A DNA stretch of 64,000 nucleotides from Corynebacterium sp. ACRPH (lineage in GTDB: Bacteria > Actinomycetota > Actinomycetes > Mycobacteriales > Mycobacteriaceae): NCBI RefSeq assembly GCF_022347285.1, contig NZ_JAKRND010000005.1, positions 93,394 to 157,393 on the forward strand. Reading direction: 5' to 3'. The translations under genes and the position numbers were made by a program. The notes under the pieces were generated by a model, which made no database searches, was not told the origin of the DNA, and saw only the letters and a program-made list of their open reading frames with translations. This document shows positions 24,963-31,537 of the stretch, one piece after another; positions within the stretch are counted from its first letter, which is position 1, and each line of letters opens with the position of its first letter.

Positions 24963-25080
24963 GCTCCGTGGAGTTGAAACGAAGCCGGGCATGGCAAATG
25001 GCCGCCCGGCTAAAGGACCGGAGCGGTTTCTAACCTGCGGGAGGGAGAAAACCGCCTTAGCGGCTGGTGAGCGGCCGCAT
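24963..25080 (-). promoter_or_regulatory. erm(X) leader: possible attenuator and leader peptide
   Basis: Minus strand contains a seven-codon frame M-R-P-L-T-S-R-stop (25080-25057) and nested stems: AAACCGC/GCGGTTT (25049-25055 with 25023-25029) and AGCCGGGC/GCCCGGCT (25004-25011 with 24983-24990). GCTCCG (25024-25019) can also pair with the erm Shine-Dalgarno CGGAGC (24968-24963). Such competing stems behind a short leader frame are the layout of ribosome-stalling erm attenuation. No strong ribosome site precedes the leader ATG. Confidence 0.5.
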
Positions 25081-25304
25081 GAAAACGGAACCTGAAATCA
25101 ACATGGGCCTATCGTATCCAATTAATTTCGCAGGGTCCAATACGGTGAGAAAGAAGACAACCGCACCGCAACAGTGCAAGACCTCTCTGGATTGGAATTT
25201 GTCCTACTTTCGGCTCGTCGTACAGACGCCACTGGCGTATTTTGTCTCTGGGCAACGAGGGGGAGTTACCCCCACCTCCGGATGTTTTTAAGGTGCACCC
25301 CTGA
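25081..25304. other. Intergenic stretch, nothing recognised
   Basis: About 225 bp between the erm(X) leader and the recombinase remnant. A promoter for erm(X) is expected here on the minus strand, but no convincing -35/-10 pair stands out. Confidence 0.35.
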
Positions 25305-25623
25305 TTACGCTGTGGTGCGGGAGTAATTTTGTCCGACCGATCGGACTATCCACCGACGTGGGGCGGGTAGTTCGAGGTCCCAGCAGATGATCGCGTCGAT
25401 TTCGCCGCGTTCAAAGGACGCCACCATGGCGTCGTAGTCGGGGCGAGCCACATTCTTCTTTGACGCGGAAATGGACTGATCGACGTAGTTATGTCCTATG
25501 TCCAACGTGCAAGCCACGCTGCTTTGCAATGGCTTCACAGTCCTGACGCTGCCGGTCGATGGTGAGGCCATCCACGTCAGCGTCTCGTGAGATACGAAGG
25601 TAAATAGGAGCGCGTGTTGTCAA
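25305..25623 (-). pseudogene. Large serine recombinase, N-terminal remnant
   Basis: From TTG 25623 the minus strand encodes T-T-R-A-P-I-Y-L-R-I-S-R-D-A-D-V-D-G-L, which contains the resolvase-fold start with probable catalytic Ser in R-I-S-R-D. A 7-bp tandem duplication (TATGTCC twice, 25490-25503) then shifts the frame, and the protein continues Y-V-D-Q-S-I-S-A-S-K-K-N-V and I-D-A-I-I-C-W-D-L before decaying near 25370. It starts 23 bp from att copy 3, as an integrase beside its att site would. The catalytic and DNA-binding remainder is lost. Confidence 0.8.
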
Positions 25624-25645
25624 ACGCTATTAATAAGGCCCTTAG

Positions 25646-25669
25646 CTACACATTGAACTTAAACTCGAC
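25646..25669 (-). repeat. att-like copy 3 of the ychF 3' end
   Basis: Encodes T-V-E-F-K-F-N-V-stop. The following flank (GGTATGT, A or C, GTTGCAAAGTTAC) is shared with att copy 5, extending their similarity beyond the ychF-coded part. Confidence 0.8.
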
Positions 25670-25814
25670 GGTATGTAGTTGCAAAGTTACTTTCTCGAGA
25701 ACCTCGCCGCCCACGTCGCTCCCGCGTTGGGTGGCAGCCGAACCACAAAGGATCAGTCATCTGCTATCCCATCGACTAATTCTTGCAGGTCGCAGGACCT
25801 TCGCGTAACTGTCA

Positions 25815-25862
25815 GTTCAGCGCATTTTGAATAGTTCAGCACACGATGTATTGTTCAGCACA
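25815..25862 (+). promoter_or_regulatory. cmtR promoter with three phased GTTCAGC repeats
   Basis: GTTCAGC(G/A)CA begins at 25815, 25834 and 25853, a strict 19-bp period; the last overlaps the palindrome TCAGCA-CA-TGCTGA and the start codon. TTGAAT at 25827 could be the -35. The transcript is probably leaderless or nearly so. It is a candidate CmtR operator. Confidence 0.55.
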
Positions 25863-26221
25863 TGCTGACCATTGTTTCACGCCTCGACGTCATGAACCGG
25901 CTCGGCCGGGCCATGGCGGATCCGACGCGCTCCAGAATCCTGATGACACTACTCGACGGCCCGAGCTACCCGGCCGTGCTTTCGCGCGACCTGGACCTGA
26001 CCCGCTCGAACGTCTCGAACCACCTGACCTGCCTGCGCGACTGCGGCATCGTCGTCGCCGAGCCGGAGGGCCGCAAGACACGCTACGAAATCGCCGATCC
26101 GCACCTCGCGGCAGCGCTCAACGCGCTGGTGAACGCGACGTTGGCTGTCGACGAAAACGCCCCGTGCATCGACCCTGAATGCTCGGTGCCCGGCTGCGGC
26201 GAGAAGGGAGCGGACGCATGA
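25862..26221 (+). CDS. cmtR: CmtR-like Cd/Pb-responsive ArsR-family repressor
   Basis: A 119-aa winged-helix repressor. The DNA-recognition region L-T-R-S-N-V-S-N-H-L-T-C-L-R-D-C-G carries the two Cys of the CmtR metal site (C-x3-C), and the third ligand is supplied by a C-terminal Cys (A-P-C-I-D-P-E-C-S-V-P-G-C). It closely follows mycobacterial CmtR in layout, including the M-L-T start. Binding Cd or Pb should release the operator. It overlaps cadA by ATGA. Confidence 0.88.
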   Translation: MLTIVSRLDVMNRLGRAMADPTRSRILMTLLDGPSYPAVLSRDLDLTRSNVSNHLTCLRDCGIVVAEPEGRKTRYEIADPHLAAALNALVNATLAVDENAPCIDPECSVPGCGEKGADA

Positions 26222-28110
26222 GCTCGGCGTGTGGATGCGCACACGAACCCGCCACAGAGATCGAAGAACTCGATCGGCCATGGTGGAAGGACCCCGAGTT
26301 GCTACTGCCGATCTTCTCCGGCGTAGCCCTCGGCATAGGTCTGGCGCTGGACTGGTCCGGGGTAGAGACACCCGCGACAGTACTGTTCTGGGTCGGCCTG
26401 CTGCTAGGGGCGTATACGTTCGCGCCCGGCGCGATCCGAAACCTTGTCACGAAGCGCAAGCTCGGCATTGGTTTGCTGATGACGATCAGCGCGGTCGGCG
26501 CGGTAATCCTCGGTTACGTCGGAGAGGCCGCGGCGCTAGCGTTCCTGTACTCGATCGCCGAGGCGCTGGAAGACAAGGCAATGGACCGGGCCCAAGGCGG
26601 ACTGCGGGCACTGTTGAAGCTGGTACCGCAAACCGCGACCGTGCTGCGCGGCGGTACTACGGCCGAGGTCGCTGCGAAGGACCTTGAGGTTGGCGAGCTA
26701 ATGGTCGTACGCCCCGGGGAGCGGATCGCCACGGACGGCATCATTCGGTCCGGACGCTCCAGCCTTGACACCTCAGCGATCACCGGAGAATCCATTCCGG
26801 AGGAGGTTGCGCCCGGCGACGAGGTACCCGCGGGAGCGATCAACTCCGCCGGTGTGCTGGAGGTCGAGACGACCGCAGCTGGAACGGACAACTCGCTGAC
26901 CACACTCGTCGACCTCGTCGAGCAGGCGCAGGCGGAAAAGGGCGACCGCGCCCGGATCGCCGACCGAATTGCCCAACCCCTAGTGCCCGGGGTGATGATC
27001 CTGGCGGTGCTGGTCGGCGTGATCGGCTCGCTGCTGGGCAACCCCGAGACGTGGATCACCCGAGCGTTGGTGGTCCTGGTCGCAGCATCCCCGTGTGCGC
27101 TGGCAATCTCCGTGCCGCTGACGGTCGTAGCCGCCATCGGCGCGGCCAGCCAGTTCGGCGTGGTCATCAAGTCCGGCGCGGCGTTCGAGCGACTCGGTGG
27201 CATCCGTCACCTGGCGGTGGACAAGACCGGAACCCTTACCCGCAACCAGCCCGAGGTTACCGACGTGGTCCCGGCAGACGGATTCGATCCGGCGCAGGTG
27301 CTTGCCTTCGCGGCGGCAGTTGAGCAGCAATCGACGCACCCCCTCGCTGCGGCGATCGCGGCAGCGGTGCCCGAAGCGCCCGCCGCCCAGGACATCAGCG
27401 AGGAAGCCGGACATGGCATCGGCGGCACTGTCGAAGGTCGACGGGTGCTGGTGGGCAGCCCCCGGTGGATCGACGCCGGGCCACTAAAGGCAGACGTTGA
27501 GCGCATGGAGTCCGAGGGCCAGACCTGCGTCCTTGTCACCGTCGATGACGCCCTCTCTGGGGCGATCGGGGTCCGCGACGAGCTGCGGCCCGAGGTGCCC
27601 GAAGCCGTGCAGACCCTGCACGCCAACGACGTGGAAGTGAGCATGCTCACCGGCGACAACACTCGCACCGCCCGGGCGCTGGCTGAAATCGCCGGAATCG
27701 ACGACGTGCGCGCCGAGCTTCGCCCAGAGGACAAGGCAAGCATCGTCGCCGAACTCTCCTCCAAGACGCCGACGGCGATGATTGGCGACGGCATCAACGA
27801 CGCTCCTGCGCTGGCGAGCGCGACGGTGGGCATAGCGATGGGAGCGACCGGCTCTGACGCCGCAATCGAGTCCGCTGACGTCGCCTTCACCGGCCACGAC
27901 CTCCGACTGATCCCGCAGGCGCTGCAGCACGCCCGTCGAGGCAGCAGGATTATTAACCAGAACATCGTGCTGTCTCTGGCCATCATCATCGTGTTGATGC
28001 CGCTGGCGATCAGCGGCGTGCTGGGTCTGGCCGCCGTCGTATTGGTTCACGAGGTCGCTGAAGTCATTGTCATCTTGAACGGCCTGCGGGCTGCGCAAGC
28101 GAAGCGCTGA
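26218..28110 (+). CDS. cadA: Cd/Zn/Pb-type heavy-metal P-type ATPase
   Basis: A 630-aa P1B pump. It begins with a short C-G-C-A-H-E tail rather than a full HMA domain. It has T-G-E-S-I-P, the membrane motif A-S-P-C-A-L-A (SPC, typical of divalent soft metals), D-K-T-G-T, S-T-H-P-L-A, and G-D-G-I-N-D-A-P-A-L. Partnering with the CmtR-like repressor points to Cd/Pb export. GAAGGGAG precedes the ATG, and the 4-bp overlap with cmtR suggests translational coupling. Confidence 0.93.
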   Translation: MSSACGCAHEPATEIEELDRPWWKDPELLLPIFSGVALGIGLALDWSGVETPATVLFWVGLLLGAYTFAPGAIRNLVTKRKLGIGLLMTISAVGAVILGYVGEAAALAFLYSIAEALEDKAMDRAQGGLRALLKLVPQTATVLRGGTTAEVAAKDLEVGELMVVRPGERIATDGIIRSGRSSLDTSAITGESIPEEVAPGDEVPAGAINSAGVLEVETTAAGTDNSLTTLVDLVEQAQAEKGDRARIADRIAQPLVPGVMILAVLVGVIGSLLGNPETWITRALVVLVAASPCALAISVPLTVVAAIGAASQFGVVIKSGAAFERLGGIRHLAVDKTGTLTRNQPEVTDVVPADGFDPAQVLAFAAAVEQQSTHPLAAAIAAAVPEAPAAQDISEEAGHGIGGTVEGRRVLVGSPRWIDAGPLKADVERMESEGQTCVLVTVDDALSGAIGVRDELRPEVPEAVQTLHANDVEVSMLTGDNTRTARALAEIAGIDDVRAELRPEDKASIVAELSSKTPTAMIGDGINDAPALASATVGIAMGATGSDAAIESADVAFTGHDLRLIPQALQHARRGSRIINQNIVLSLAIIIVLMPLAISGVLGLAAVVLVHEVAEVIVILNGLRAAQAKR

Positions 28111-28188
28111 GACACACCTTCGCCCAGCGCGCTGGCTCTCCAGCGCGGATCTTGGAAGGATCGAGCTGCTCAGGGACCAAGCGTCGCC

Positions 28189-28551
28189 TCAAAACTTTTG
28201 CTGCCGAGCTTCATCGACACGGTCCGCGACTACCTGGGCAGTGTGTTTGGCAAAGAGCCCCACACCCATCAGGGTTGCCGATCCGTCGCCGGTCCAGTTG
28301 CCATAACCGACTAGATGCAGATTCTTCACTGCGGTTTCGCGGCCACGCATGAGGTGGCGGAATGGACTGAGGGCCGGACGGAAACCAGTGCACCAGATCA
28401 GATGGTCGTGGTCGAGCTCGCTCAAGCTATCGAAGATGGGGGTAGCGGTGAGCTGGCCGGAGTCGCGGAGCTCACGTAAATGAGGAAGCGCGACAATGTC
28501 CCCGAGGTTCGGGCCGGAATCGCCACCGAGAATCCGGCGGTGGCTGCCCGC
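28189..28551 (-). pseudogene. C-terminal remnant of a flavin-containing monooxygenase (ArsO-like)
   Basis: The frame starts without an initiator right after the stop of att copy 4 and runs 120 residues. It contains L-G-D-I-V-A-L-P-H-L-R-E-L, C-T-G-F-R-P-A-L and G-Y-G-N-W-T-G-D-G-S-A-T-L-M-G-V-G, the end of FAD/NAD(P)-dependent oxidoreductases found in arsenic operons. The FAD- and NADPH-binding part is gone. The junction with att shows that integration or excision removed the 5' part. Confidence 0.7.
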
Positions 28552-28552
28552 G

Positions 28553-28576
28553 TTAAACGTTGAACTTGAACTCCAC
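28553..28576 (-). repeat. att-like copy 4 of the ychF 3' end
   Basis: Encodes S-V-E-F-K-F-N-V-stop on the minus strand, followed immediately by the truncated flavoprotein frame. Confidence 0.78.
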
Positions 28577-28635
28577 GGATTGTCGAAAGACTATAACCTC
28601 CCCCGAGCCGCCAAGCCCTTTTCCGTATTACGATT

Positions 28636-28887
28636 ATGTTCATGAAAACTATCAACGGAAAGCCAGTCAGCGAAGAGCAAATCGATGCGTGGGTAACCGA
28701 AGCCGAGAAAGGCTACGACGTAGAAATACTTCGTCGACGAGGAAGGAAACCTCGCAACGAAGATACTGCGAAGGTTATCTCCATTCGGCTCTCTCCTCGC
28801 GAAATCTTGGACCTCGACAAATACGCAGCCGCCCACGGATGGTCACGGTCCCAGGCAATCCGCGAAGCGCTAAAGAATGCTATTTAG
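28636..28887 (+). CDS. Ribbon-helix-helix (CopG-type) DNA-binding protein
   Basis: An 83-aa protein of the RHH antitoxin type: I-N-G-K-P-V-S-E-E-Q-I-D-A-W near the start, basic R-R-R-G-R-K-P-R, then K-V-I-S-I-R-L-S-P-R-E-I as the beta strand and W-S-R-S-Q-A-I-R-E-A at the second helix. Such proteins normally pair with a toxin gene, but none adjoins it. Either ATG 28636 or 28642 could serve as start; no strong ribosome site is seen. Codon use is AT-richer than its neighbours. Confidence 0.78.
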   Translation: MFMKTINGKPVSEEQIDAWVTEAEKGYDVEILRRRGRKPRNEDTAKVISIRLSPREILDLDKYAAAHGWSRSQAIREALKNAI

Positions 28888-28932
28888 AAATGCACGTAGC
28901 AAGCGTCAGATCCCATCCTCATAATAGAGACC

Positions 28933-29283
28933 ATGAATGATGCCAATCTCACGATCCGGCAGATCACCTTCGACTGCCACGATCCCTCAAAGCTCGCCAA
29001 GTTTTGGTCCGCCGCAACCGGATGCGAAATCGCCGCGGATTACGGCGATTTTGTGATGGTTGATTCCACCCCGGCGCTGGGATTTCAGCGCGTCAAGGAT
29101 CCGACACCTGGGAAAAACCGCATGCACATCGACGTTGGCGGGGCGGAGCGCGAAACTTTAATAGAACGCCTCAAAGACCTAGGCGCTACCGAACTCACCA
29201 CCCACGAGGCGCCGGGATTGGTGTGGACTGTCATGCAGGACCCGGAAGGCAACGAGTTCTGCGTGGGTAACCCCGGGGACTAG
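28933..29283 (+). CDS. VOC superfamily (glyoxalase-like) protein
   Basis: A 116-aa single-domain protein: T-I-R-Q-I-T-F-D-C-H-D-P near the start, F-W-S-A-A-T-G near 25-31, M-H-I-D-V near 70 and D-P-E-G-N-E-F-C-V near 105-113. This is the beta-alpha-beta-beta-beta fold of the vicinal-oxygen-chelate family; members bind or modify small hydrophobic molecules or drugs. Substrate and metal dependence are unknown. Confidence 0.8.
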   Translation: MNDANLTIRQITFDCHDPSKLAKFWSAATGCEIAADYGDFVMVDSTPALGFQRVKDPTPGKNRMHIDVGGAERETLIERLKDLGATELTTHEAPGLVWTVMQDPEGNEFCVGNPGD

Positions 29284-29328
29284 CTACACTACGCGGAGCG
29301 TCTCTAGGTCCAAGGCTGGCGTCAATCT

Positions 29329-29589
29329 GTGATGTCGCTAGCGGGAGACACAGTCAATGTCGCGAACTGCGCCCGTCAGGCTGCGGTGGATCAGGCGCAG
29401 AAAGCCACCGAGAAAATTCGCGACATGAACGACGACCGGCTACTTGCGAAGGCCGCTGAAATCGAAGCCCGACGGGAGAAGGAAGAGCAAAAAGCACTCG
29501 ACTCAACCGACGACGAGAATAATTCTGAGGCCGAACCCCGTCCGTCGCGACGCGGCCTCCGCTTCCGCCGAGACAAGAACGACTCGTAG
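29329..29589 (+). CDS. Small charged hypothetical protein upstream of arfB
   Basis: An 86-aa protein, mostly a predicted charged helix (K-A-A-E-I-E-A-R-R-E-K-E-E-Q-K) with a basic end R-R-G-L-R-F-R-R. No domain is recognised. A diverged copy of its second half precedes the second arfB copy at 33340, so the pair has been duplicated together. The start may be GTG 29329 or ATG 29332. Confidence 0.5.
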   Translation: MMSLAGDTVNVANCARQAAVDQAQKATEKIRDMNDDRLLAKAAEIEARREKEEQKALDSTDDENNSEAEPRPSRRGLRFRRDKNDS

Positions 29590-29608
29590 GGCACCTAGAC
29601 TGGGCTGC

Positions 29609-30052
29609 ATGAAAGACCTGACCATCGCGCCCGGCCCGGGGATCCCCGACGGTGCAGTCATCGCCGCTGCCGACCTAACGGAGCGGTTCGCGAAGTCGTC
29701 GGGTCCGGGCGGCCAGGGCGTCAACCCGACCGACAGCAAGGTCCAGCTTTCCATCGATATCGCTGAAAGCGCATCGCTTACCGACGCCCAACGCCGCCGC
29801 ATCTTGCGCAACCTCGAGCACCGCTTGGACGGCTCCGTCCTCACCGTGTCTGCGTCGACCCAGCGGTCGCAGGTGCGCAACCGAGCTGAGGCACGCGAAC
29901 GCATGGCCGCCCTGTTGCGCGAGGCCCTAGCTCCGCCCCCTCCCCCGCGGCACAAAACGAAGCCGACGAGGGGCTCGGTACGGCGCCGTCTCGAAGCAAA
30001 GAAGCGGCGCTCGGAGCTGAAAGCGATGAGGCAACGGCCCCAAATTCCCTAG
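29609..30052 (+). CDS. arfB: Alternative ribosome-rescue factor ArfB (peptidyl-tRNA hydrolase)
   Basis: A 147-aa ArfB/YaeJ-type protein. The catalytic G-G-Q lies in S-S-G-P-G-G-Q-G-V-N near 31-40, and the basic C-terminal tail (K-T-K-P-T-R-G-S-V-R-R-R, K-K-R-R-S-E-L-K) inserts into the empty mRNA channel of stalled ribosomes. It releases stalled nascent chains without a stop codon. ATG 29609 lies just after the preceding small gene. A truncated, roughly 85 percent identical copy lies at 33499. Confidence 0.88.
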   Translation: MKDLTIAPGPGIPDGAVIAAADLTERFAKSSGPGGQGVNPTDSKVQLSIDIAESASLTDAQRRRILRNLEHRLDGSVLTVSASTQRSQVRNRAEARERMAALLREALAPPPPPRHKTKPTRGSVRRRLEAKKRRSELKAMRQRPQIP

Positions 30053-30059
30053 GTGCGGC

Positions 30060-30368
30060 CTACGCCGAAGCAGCTTGGACCGGCTGAATCCGCTCGATCT
30101 CGGCGAGGATTTTGTCTTCTGCCACATCCAGGTCGTACTGGGTCTGCAACCCGAGCCAGAACTGGGGGCTCATCTCGAAAAACTTCGCTAGACGAAGGGC
30201 CGTGTCAGCGGTTACAGCGCGCTTACCGTGAACAATTTCGTTGATCCGGCGGGGCGGAACGCCGATGGAGACGGCGAGCTTGTGCTGGGTGATCCCCATT
30301 CCCTTGAGAAAGTCCTCCATTAAGATCTCACCGGGGTGAACCGGAGGGAGCTTGTCAGTGGTAGTCAA
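30060..30368 (-). CDS. higA: HigA-family antitoxin, copy 2
   Basis: A 102-aa near-twin of the antitoxin at 14281-14589, with about four substitutions (for example K-G-M-G for K-E-M-G and F-F-E-M for F-F-G-M). The HTH region Q-H-K-L-A-V-S-I-G-V-P-P-R-R-I-N-E-I is unchanged. AGGAGG lies nine bases before TTG 30368. It could cross-neutralise copy 1's toxin. It converges on arfB with a 7-bp gap. Confidence 0.9.
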   Translation of the reverse strand: MTTTDKLPPVHPGEILMEDFLKGMGITQHKLAVSIGVPPRRINEIVHGKRAVTADTALRLAKFFEMSPQFWLGLQTQYDLDVAEDKILAEIERIQPVQAASA

Positions 30369-30636
30369 CGATCTCAACCTCCTCTGGCCCCGCAGCGGAC
30401 CACCGAAAACAGATCCGCCACTGGTCGTTGATTCGAATGCTGAACTGACCCCGCCGATCACCTTTCAACGCCTCAAGCCGGTTTCCCGGGGGAATCCGTA
30501 ACTCATCAAGAGTCTGCGCGTACCCAAGCTGGCGAAGCTTACGCAGCGCTACTGAGTGAATGCGGGAATCGATCGAGCGAACCCGCTCTCGATTCCACAG
30601 ACGCTCAGTGTCCTTGTCAGCGAACGACTGGATCAT
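30355..30636 (-). CDS. higB: HigB-family (RelE-like) toxin, copy 2
   Basis: A 93-aa toxin that differs from copy 1 at about eight or nine positions, clustered at 26-29, 42-44 and 59-69. The catalytic-face segments R-L-W-N-R-E-R and Q-W-R-I-C-F-R-W are retained, so it is probably active. Its start is 40 bp from att copy 5, exactly as copy 1 is from att copy 1; the upstream flanks are also nearly identical. Confidence 0.92.
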   Translation of the reverse strand: MIQSFADKDTERLWNRERVRSIDSRIHSVALRKLRQLGYAQTLDELRIPPGNRLEALKGDRRGQFSIRINDQWRICFRWSAAGPEEVEIVDYH

Positions 30637-30675
30637 GCTTCACCCTATCCCCCATAACGCGAAGCGTCAATAACG

Positions 30676-30699
30676 TTACACGTTAAATTTGAACTCAAC
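30676..30699 (-). repeat. att-like copy 5 of the ychF 3' end
   Basis: Encodes T-V-E-F-K-F-N-V-stop on the minus strand. It separates the higBA/arfB segment from the mercury segment. Confidence 0.8.
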
Positions 30700-30757
30700 G
30701 GTATGTCGTTGCAAAGTTACCCCCTCTCGTTAACACCATCAAAAGGAGTGTTATTCA

Positions 30758-31006
30758 ATGAAAGCGATCGGCTTCTTAAGCTTCGGGCATTACGCCTTCG
30801 GCAGCTAGTGCGGGCCATCTGCGGAAAAGATCGCCAAGACTCGTCTGGAGATCACCCAGGCTGCGGACGAAATCGGCGTGAACAACGCGTCCTTCCGAGT
30901 CCACCACTTCGCGCTGCAGGCCTCCGCCCCGATGCCGCTGCTGTGTGCTATCGCGGCCACCACCAAAATCATCGAGGTGGGCACCGGCGGCATCGACATG
31001 CGCTAG
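30758..31006 (+). pseudogene. N-terminal remnant of an LLM-class flavin oxidoreductase
   Basis: AAAAGGAG precedes ATG 30758, and the frame reads M-K-A-I-G-F-L-S-F-G-H-Y-A-F-G-S, an amber TAG at codon 17, then in the same frame K-T-R-L-E-I-T-Q-A-A-D-E-I-G-V and A-I-A-A-T-T-K-I-I-E-V-G-T-G. These are the first strands of a luciferase-like monooxygenase. The frame stops after I-D-M-R, so about three quarters of the gene is missing. Confidence 0.75.
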
Positions 31007-31049
31007 CGCATATCGGGGTTGTAGCGTTTGAGTCATTGACTCCCGCCGT

Positions 31050-31439
31050 CTACAAGTACCTACACACTTGATCGGTGCTGCACGTTTCAGGATCCGGGTG
31101 CGCGGCGTCCTGGCTAAGGTCCGCGATAGTGTCGCGCAGCACGGAGAGCTGCGCGATCTGCTGCTCGATCTCAGCGAGGCGCACGTCAAGCAGGTCGCGC
31201 ACGTGCCCGCAGGGCGCATGGCCGCCGTCGCGGATGTCGAGGATCTGGCGGATCTGGGCGAGGGTGAGGCCCGCGGCCTGGCCGCGGTGGATGAAGTCGA
31301 TCCGAGCGACCATCTCGGGCGCGTAGTCGCGGTATCCGGACGGCGTGCGCTCGGTCGGGGGTAGAAGGCCCTGTTCCTCGTAGAAGCGAAGGGTCTTCGC
31401 GGTAGTGCCCGCCCTCTCGGCGAGTTCTCCGATCCACAT
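31050..31439 (-). CDS. merR: MerR-type mercury-responsive regulator
   Basis: A 129-aa MerR: HTH I-G-E-L-A-E-R-A-G-T-T-A-K-T-L-R-F-Y-E, wing, and a dimerisation coiled coil. Cys residues in H-A-P-C-G-H near 75-80 and in the tail (E-T-C-S-T-D-Q-V-C) could bind Hg. It is divergent from merA across a dyad with a long-spacer promoter (31464-31495). That arrangement is the classic MerR activator circuit. Actinobacterial mer operons more often use an ArsR-type regulator, so this is a different lineage. Confidence 0.85.
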   Translation of the reverse strand: MWIGELAERAGTTAKTLRFYEEQGLLPPTERTPSGYRDYAPEMVARIDFIHRGQAAGLTLAQIRQILDIRDGGHAPCGHVRDLLDVRLAEIEQQIAQLSVLRDTIADLSQDAAHPDPETCSTDQVCRYL

Positions 31440-31463
31440 TGCTGTCTCCCTCCGTGGCCGCGC

Positions 31464-31495
31464 TTGACCTTCCCCTGCACTGGAAGGTCCAGTAT
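31464..31495 (+). promoter_or_regulatory. MerR-type promoter/operator for merA
   Basis: -35 TTGACC (31464-31469) and -10 CAGTAT (31490-31495) are separated by 20 bp. The spacer holds the dyad GACCTTCC / GGAAGGTC (31466-31473 and 31482-31489). Overlong spacers that MerR untwists are the hallmark of this family. Confidence 0.75.
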
Positions 31496-31537
31496 GGCTG
31501 AGACAGAGCAGAAAGCCAAGAGTTGACAGGAGTAGCG

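Noticed and set aside
24101..25304. Tn5432 / IS1249 around erm(X)
   Set aside because: No transposase gene or IS ends were found on either side; only methylase and recombinase remnants flank it.
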